Position numbers and translations under genes: made by a program
From: CAZUQP01 sp964622455
GTDB lineage: Bacteria; Pseudomonadota; Gammaproteobacteria; DSM-16500
NCBI GenBank assembly: GCA_964622455.1
Contig: CAZUQP010000005.1
Coordinates: forward strand, 1 to 35,646
Length of the DNA stretch: 35,646 nt
Direction of reading: 5' to 3'
Part shown: piece after piece, positions 32,189 through 35,646 of the stretch
Position numbering within the stretch: position 1 is the stretch's first letter
How the letters are laid out: each line of letters opens with the position of its first letter
Notes under the pieces: generated by a model
Databases searched by the model: none
What the model was told of the DNA's origin: nothing
What the model saw: only the letters and a program-made list of their open reading frames with translations

Positions 32189-33784
32189 TTAGAAATAAAC
32201 ATCAAACTGCGCAGTGATTGCATTGTCTGGTTTACCGCTTGATGCAGGCACAGGCACTCCAGAACCAGTTGCAAAATTGCTTGCTGCGTAATTAATGTCA
32301 TGACGAAATTCTAAACTTTGTAAAGTGTCTCTCCAAATGGAGGTGTTTAGAACCATTGAATAACGCCGAGTAGGCAATTGTAATGCTAACGCATTTTTTG
32401 TCATGCCATAACCAATCGCAACAGAGGTTGGACGTGCAAATGCATCGAACGTATAAGCCGCTTCAGCATTTAGTGCCTGAGGTCTTGCACCAACACTATT
32501 CATGGTCATATCTTGCGGGCTAAATGCTTTCGCTGCAGTGATATATTCGCCCAACAGATCCACTTTACCGATCGATAACAATGCTCTGGCATCATACGCA
32601 GGAACACGATGCTGCAACTGTTCATTGCCAGTACTATTCACACCGCCAAAACCATTAAAGATTCCAGCTGAATTTCCGGTATCTTGCATGCCGACAGAAT
32701 CTGCAAGATTGCGAATAACACCGCCGCCGATATCACTATGAATCACATCGCCCATTAAATGGAACCGGTAACCCACGTTAATACCACCATTACTCACTCG
32801 ATTAATGGTGCTAAAACGTGTATCACCTCTAAATACATAGGCTGAACCATAAAGCCCATCATTATTTTCCGGCTGATAACCTAAGAGAATGGCTCGAGCC
32901 TTAGTTCTTGCCAGCAACTGGGTTAAAGGCGCGCTGACCATGTTACTGCTATACGTACCAAACGGTACATAAAACTGACCGAATGTTCCATACACAGGTG
33001 ACTTCATCAAATTACCAATTGTCACAAAGGCTTGCGTAATTAAAACACGCGAGTTTAAATCACGTGAATTATTAGCTAATGAACCCGATTCAGTACCGAT
33101 ATTATTATCATACGTTAATGACATTAAAGACGATAACCAATCACTCGGACCCAAAATATAAGCATCTAATGTAGCATTTGTTAAATCAATATCTGTTGAA
33201 TAAGAACTGCCGCCAATTTTTTTGTACATGGCCTGGCCTTCAACGACACCGCTTAGGAGCACATGCGCGTGATCTTGTTCTTCTGTCACACCGAGCGCAT
33301 GTAAACGCTGATGAATATTTTTGCGGATTTTCAATAAAGAGACATCTTGGTTGACGCTCGGGTTATTAATAATTAAATTGGAACCAGAAAATTGTAAAGG
33401 AATCCCGATATAAGGGCCGCTTGATACAAACGACTGGCCAGGAACATCTAAGTCAACGGGTAAATAAGTAAGACCGCTCGTTGGTAATAGCGAACCGCCC
33501 GAGGGGGTATTTTGCGCACCCGATGTATCGGGTGTGGTAGGAATTAAAGGACCTGTCACCACTTTGCCGTGGGATACATAGGATGTTGTTGTTTTTGATT
33601 TTGTTTTTTTATGCTGAGCGTTGTGTACTTGCACTTCTGTTTGCAATGTACTCACTTGCTGCTGCAGAGCATTCACTTGTTTCGTTAAATTGTTAATATC
33701 CTGTTGACTTGCTGCAAATACAGGAATTGATATCATACCTGCTGTACTTAAAACCACTGCCAATTTTGTAAGTTTGAACCTCAT
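32189..33784 (-). CDS. LbtU-like outer-membrane porin (DUF3573)
   Basis: A 531-residue exported protein. The signal peptide ends at IPVFA (about 24). Residues 27-60 are a trimerisation-type coiled coil (DINNLTKQVNALQQQVSTLQ). A Ser/Pro/Gly-rich linker is followed by a beta-barrel with many alternating strands, ending NAITAQFDVYF with a terminal Phe as in outer-membrane proteins. The family includes Legionella LbtU, needed for legiobactin uptake without TonB. The start has the strong site GGGAGGGG. I see no clear Fur box upstream, so iron regulation is not shown. Another porin function is possible. Confidence 0.82.
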   Translation of the reverse strand: MRFKLTKLAVVLSTAGMISIPVFAASQQDINNLTKQVNALQQQVSTLQTEVQVHNAQHKKTKSKTTTSYVSHGKVVTGPLIPTTPDTSGAQNTPSGGSLLPTSGLTYLPVDLDVPGQSFVSSGPYIGIPLQFSGSNLIINNPSVNQDVSLLKIRKNIHQRLHALGVTEEQDHAHVLLSGVVEGQAMYKKIGGSSYSTDIDLTNATLDAYILGPSDWLSSLMSLTYDNNIGTESGSLANNSRDLNSRVLITQAFVTIGNLMKSPVYGTFGQFYVPFGTYSSNMVSAPLTQLLARTKARAILLGYQPENNDGLYGSAYVFRGDTRFSTINRVSNGGINVGYRFHLMGDVIHSDIGGGVIRNLADSVGMQDTGNSAGIFNGFGGVNSTGNEQLQHRVPAYDARALLSIGKVDLLGEYITAAKAFSPQDMTMNSVGARPQALNAEAAYTFDAFARPTSVAIGYGMTKNALALQLPTRRYSMVLNTSIWRDTLQSLEFRHDINYAASNFATGSGVPVPASSGKPDNAITAQFDVYF

Positions 33785-34007
33785 GGGTACCCCTCCCTTT
33801 CCTTTTTTTAAATACGTTAATTGTAAAATTTAAAGCAAGGCCGTTTAGGCAGCATTCTTATTCCAGTGATTTCGCACAAAAAAAAGCACAAAAACAAGGG
33901 GAAAGAGATTGAGCGGCTAACTACTACGTATGTCATGCAGAATAATGCGTGTAATGTGATTATCCAAATGATGAAATAGAGTTTCGGCACGTGCTGAACT
34001 CGTTACG

Positions 34008-34076
34008 CTAGCAAAATTTTTAGAAGACCTCAAGCGATTATTGAAATCTAATACCAATATTTTTTATTCGCTTTTC
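34008..34076. repeat. 69-bp direct repeat, left copy (flanks hicBA)
   Basis: Starts CTAGCAAAATTTTTAGAAG and ends TTCGCTTTTC; identical to 34827-34895. Its right end holds the last four codons of hicB (including the stop). The intergenic part left of it (33785-34007) shows no gene that I can support. Confidence 0.9.
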
Positions 34077-34459
34077 TTATGCTTTGATGATTTAACACGA
34101 AATAATTTATTCTTACCCAATGCTTCCGCAATAATGGTAATAACCAATGTATTCAAACTCACACCTTCCTCTTTTGCTTTTTCAACTAAACGCAGATGTA
34201 TTGATTTCGGCACCCTCTGCACCCATTTTCCACTTTGCTTTTCTAGCTCGCCTGGCTTAGGAATAGCCCGGTTCGTCTCCTTTGCAGCACTTATCCAGCA
34301 CAGAACTGCATCATGCCCATTTTTAATGGCTTCTTCTATAGTTTCCCCATCTGATATACAGCCTGACAAATCTGGAAACTCAATCAAATAACCACCGCCG
34401 TCCTCTTCCGACAACTGACGAATAGTAAAGGGATAATGGGGCGTTTGTTTCTTTTTCAT
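34064..34459 (-). CDS. hicB: HicB-family antitoxin
   Basis: A 131-residue antitoxin of the HicAB type. Residues 8-60 have the partially degraded RNase H-like fold: YPFTIRQLSEEDGGGYLIEFPDLSGCISDGETIEEAIKN without the catalytic set, as is usual. Residues 75-120 contain a ribbon-helix-helix DNA-binding part (KWVQRVPKSIHLRLVEKAKEEGVSLNTLV). It would bind HicA and repress its own promoter. It overlaps hicA by four bases. Its last three residues, KSE, and stop codon lie in the 69-bp direct repeat, so the C-terminal tail may have been altered by the repeat. Confidence 0.9.
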   Translation of the reverse strand: MKKKQTPHYPFTIRQLSEEDGGGYLIEFPDLSGCISDGETIEEAIKNGHDAVLCWISAAKETNRAIPKPGELEKQSGKWVQRVPKSIHLRLVEKAKEEGVSLNTLVITIIAEALGKNKLFRVKSSKHKKSE

Positions 34460-34698
34460 TTATCACCTCCTAATCTCGCTATTAATGACACTAATTTTTT
34501 CACATAGATTGGCTTAATGGGGCGATGCGCAGGAATACATAGCAATTCTATCCACGCTGGGTGACCAAAAACGACATGACTACCACCCGACTTGCGCACA
34601 TGAATGCCATAACGTTTTGCAATAGTTTCTAACTGCTCGATGCGCCAATCCCTCGGGTTGTTGCGCATTTTATTTAATAATTTCTCAGAATGGGTCAT
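34456..34698 (-). CDS. hicA: HicA-family mRNA interferase toxin
   Basis: An 80-residue dsRNA-binding-fold toxin that cuts mRNA. The active His lies in KSGGSHVVFGHP (His61 region), followed by the IPAHRPIKPIYVKKLVSLI segment of the family. It is the first gene, with hicB four bases into its end, the usual order. Fully intact by eye. No promoter is clear in the 34699-34826 spacer. Confidence 0.9.
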   Translation of the reverse strand: MTHSEKLLNKMRNNPRDWRIEQLETIAKRYGIHVRKSGGSHVVFGHPAWIELLCIPAHRPIKPIYVKKLVSLIARLGGDK

Positions 34699-34826
34699 TA
34701 CTATGTTCCATTATAGTACTACAAGTAGTATCACGAATCAATGCAGAAAATTAGAAATTGCGAGAAAAACCAATAGAAATTGAGAATAGCAGAAAATATC
34801 ATGTCAAATTGACTAAGCGAAGCAAA

Positions 34827-34895
34827 CTAGCAAAATTTTTAGAAGACCTCAAGCGATTATTGAAATCTAATACCAATATTTTTTATTCGCTTTTC
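34827..34895. repeat. 69-bp direct repeat, right copy
   Basis: Identical to 34008-34076. Its right end contains the last four codons of the mazE-like remnant, so that both hicB and the remnant end in KSE plus the same stop. Confidence 0.9.
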
Positions 34896-35065
34896 GTAAC
34901 TCTCGGGTTGTCGTCCTGAGGAATGCTTTTTGCGATTTCATCAGCATGTGCCTTTTTAAATGTCAATCCTTTGAGTAATTGAGCCTCGTTAAAAAAAAGC
35001 GATTTTCTTTTGATACGAATAGCTAAACTATTTCCCCATTTTTGAATTGTCGTGTGTATTTTCAT
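34883..35065 (-). pseudogene. decayed MazE/AbrB-type antitoxin
   Basis: From ATG 35065, MKIHTTIQKWGNSLAIRI is the conserved start of MazE-type SpoVT-AbrB antitoxins. The usual PKSLANEA continuation is replaced by KRKSLFFNEAQLLKG, and the C-terminal toxin-binding part is lost; the frame ends with TKSE in the 69-bp repeat after 60 residues instead of about 80. No MazF partner follows. It is probably a remnant. Confidence 0.65.
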
Positions 35066-35192
35066 AGCTAAGCTCTCTGAATATCTTCTTTGAGTAAGTG
35101 TACACGATGTGTGTATATTTTTTCGAGAAATGTCGCTATTTTTATTCAATTTTCTTATGCTTTGGTTTTCTGTACTGCAACACGTTTTGTGC

Positions 35193-35269
35193 TTTCAGGC
35201 CGTAGGCCCTGAAACCCATTTAGCCCAGGGTTAGGCGCGCTTTTTGCGTCGTAACCCTGGGTATTAATT
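35193..35269 (+). repeat. REP-like double hairpin unit, left copy
   Basis: Two palindromes: TTTCAGG/CCTGAAA (35193-35199, 35208-35214) and CCCAGGGTTA/TAACCCTGGG (35224-35233, 35252-35261). The unit occurs inverted at 35565-35644. It is GC-rich in an AT-rich setting. Confidence 0.85.
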
Positions 35270-35349
35270 TCACTCACCACCAAGCGCTGTAAGCGTGCCA
35301 CAAGCTAATAACATCATATCAACCACTTTAATTTTTAAGAGAAAATGAC

Positions 35350-35529
35350 ATGCCACAATCATTAGCGAAGCTCTAGGCATTTAGCATGAGCCAATCAGCT
35401 TTAACCGCAATAAAAAGCTACATTCAAAATCAACACATTCATCACCAACAACAAAGCTTTCAAGATGAGTTTAGAAAATTTTTAGTTCGACACGATGTTT
35501 CCTATTCTGAAGAGTATGTATGGGATTAA
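35350..35529 (+). pseudogene. internally deleted IS200-like / REP-associated Y1 transposase
   Basis: The frame from ATG 35350 reads MPQSLAKL, a typical N-terminus of IS200-like transposases, then TAG, then AFSMSQSALTAIKSYIQNQ, HHQQQSFQDEFRKF and SYSEEYVWD. The latter is the typical C-terminus of the same family (FSVSQS, YIxNQ, HH, SFQDE, DERYVWD). The middle, about 90-100 residues with the HUH motif and catalytic Tyr, is missing. After the stop codon the remainder could start at ATG 35386 (47 residues). The fragment lies between inverted REP-like units, so this is a non-autonomous relic. Confidence 0.75.
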
Positions 35530-35564
35530 AATGTTTCGCGCTTACAGCGCTTTGATTTATTGTA

Positions 35565-35644
35565 AATTAAATCCCCAGGGTTACGGCGCACAAGGCGCGC
35601 CTACCCCTGGGCTAAATTAGTTTCAGAGCCGTAGGCCCTGAAAA
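35565..35644 (-). repeat. REP-like double hairpin unit, right copy (inverted)
   Basis: The inverted, imperfect copy of 35193-35269: CCCAGGG/CCCTGGG (35574-35580, 35605-35611), then GAGCCGTAGGCCCTGAAA. It runs to the window end, so its outer edge may extend beyond. Confidence 0.85.
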
Positions 35645-35646
35645 GA

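Noticed and set aside
33936..34057. Short minus-strand frame through the left 69-bp repeat (FNNRLRSSKNFAS and onward)
   Set aside because: It looks mildly coding but has no ATG start or ribosome binding site and is under 50 residues; not supported.

Overview
The window looks like a chromosomal segment of an AT-rich gammaproteobacterium, most plausibly of the order Legionellales (Coxiella, Legionella or Aquicella relatives). This is an inference. It rests on gltX and nth of gammaproteobacterial type, a LbtU-like (DUF3573) outer-membrane porin otherwise best known from Legionella, an ArnC-type glycosyltransferase, two degenerate-GGDEF/EAL proteins, and a large orphan protein with features resembling host-directed effectors.

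Left core part (1-5385). A Bcr/CflA-type MFS gene has been cut off after about 125 codons. An oppositely oriented ABC-F ATPase gene abuts it, so the last ABC-F codons are antisense MFS sequence. Then come an S33 peptidase, a small secreted protein, tRNA-Val(CAC), gltX, tRNA-Ala(GGC) and tRNA-Glu(TTC). Both tRNA transcription units have good sigma-70 promoters with a 17-bp spacer.

Integrated element (5336-15257). A perfect 51-bp direct repeat of the 3' part of tRNA-Glu bounds an element of about 9.9 kb. Next to the right end lies a tyrosine integrase (operon with a 244-aa unknown). A compact leftward operon follows: AlpA-like regulator, 76-aa protein, toprim/RepA-like primase-helicase, TubC-N-like protein, DUF5681 protein and an 84-aa protein. 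The left part holds cargo: a 428-aa PIN-like protein, a broken ORF, an XRE regulator and three small secreted or membrane proteins. No capsid, tail or conjugation genes are present, so it resembles a phage satellite or a mobilizable island. A repeat based on tandem TCGGTAA lies just inside each end and probably marks integrase arm sites.

Accessory region right of attR (15258-20450). This has a solitary PemK/MazF-like toxin followed immediately by a strongly structured non-coding stretch of four hairpins, then membrane proteins of unknown function, a YjdF (DUF2992) protein and the 830-aa orphan.

Right core part (20557-33784). FadL-type porin, membrane-anchored EAL protein, a pyridoxal-dependent decarboxylase fused to a GNAT acetyltransferase with a perfect internal ribosome binding site at the join, a soluble degenerate GGDEF-EAL protein, a small membrane protein, a nitrilase-family amidase, a P1/S58 peptidase, a proline-rich exported peptide, ArnC-like transferase, endonuclease III, a DUF1640-like coiled-coil protein and the LbtU-like porin. 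Palindromic dispersed repeats lie on both sides of the decarboxylase/EAL block.

Right end (33785-35646). A hicBA toxin-antitoxin pair is bracketed by 69-bp direct repeats, followed by a decayed MazE/AbrB antitoxin. Last is a 450-bp non-autonomous element: inverted REP-like hairpin units around an internally deleted IS200/REP-associated transposase gene.
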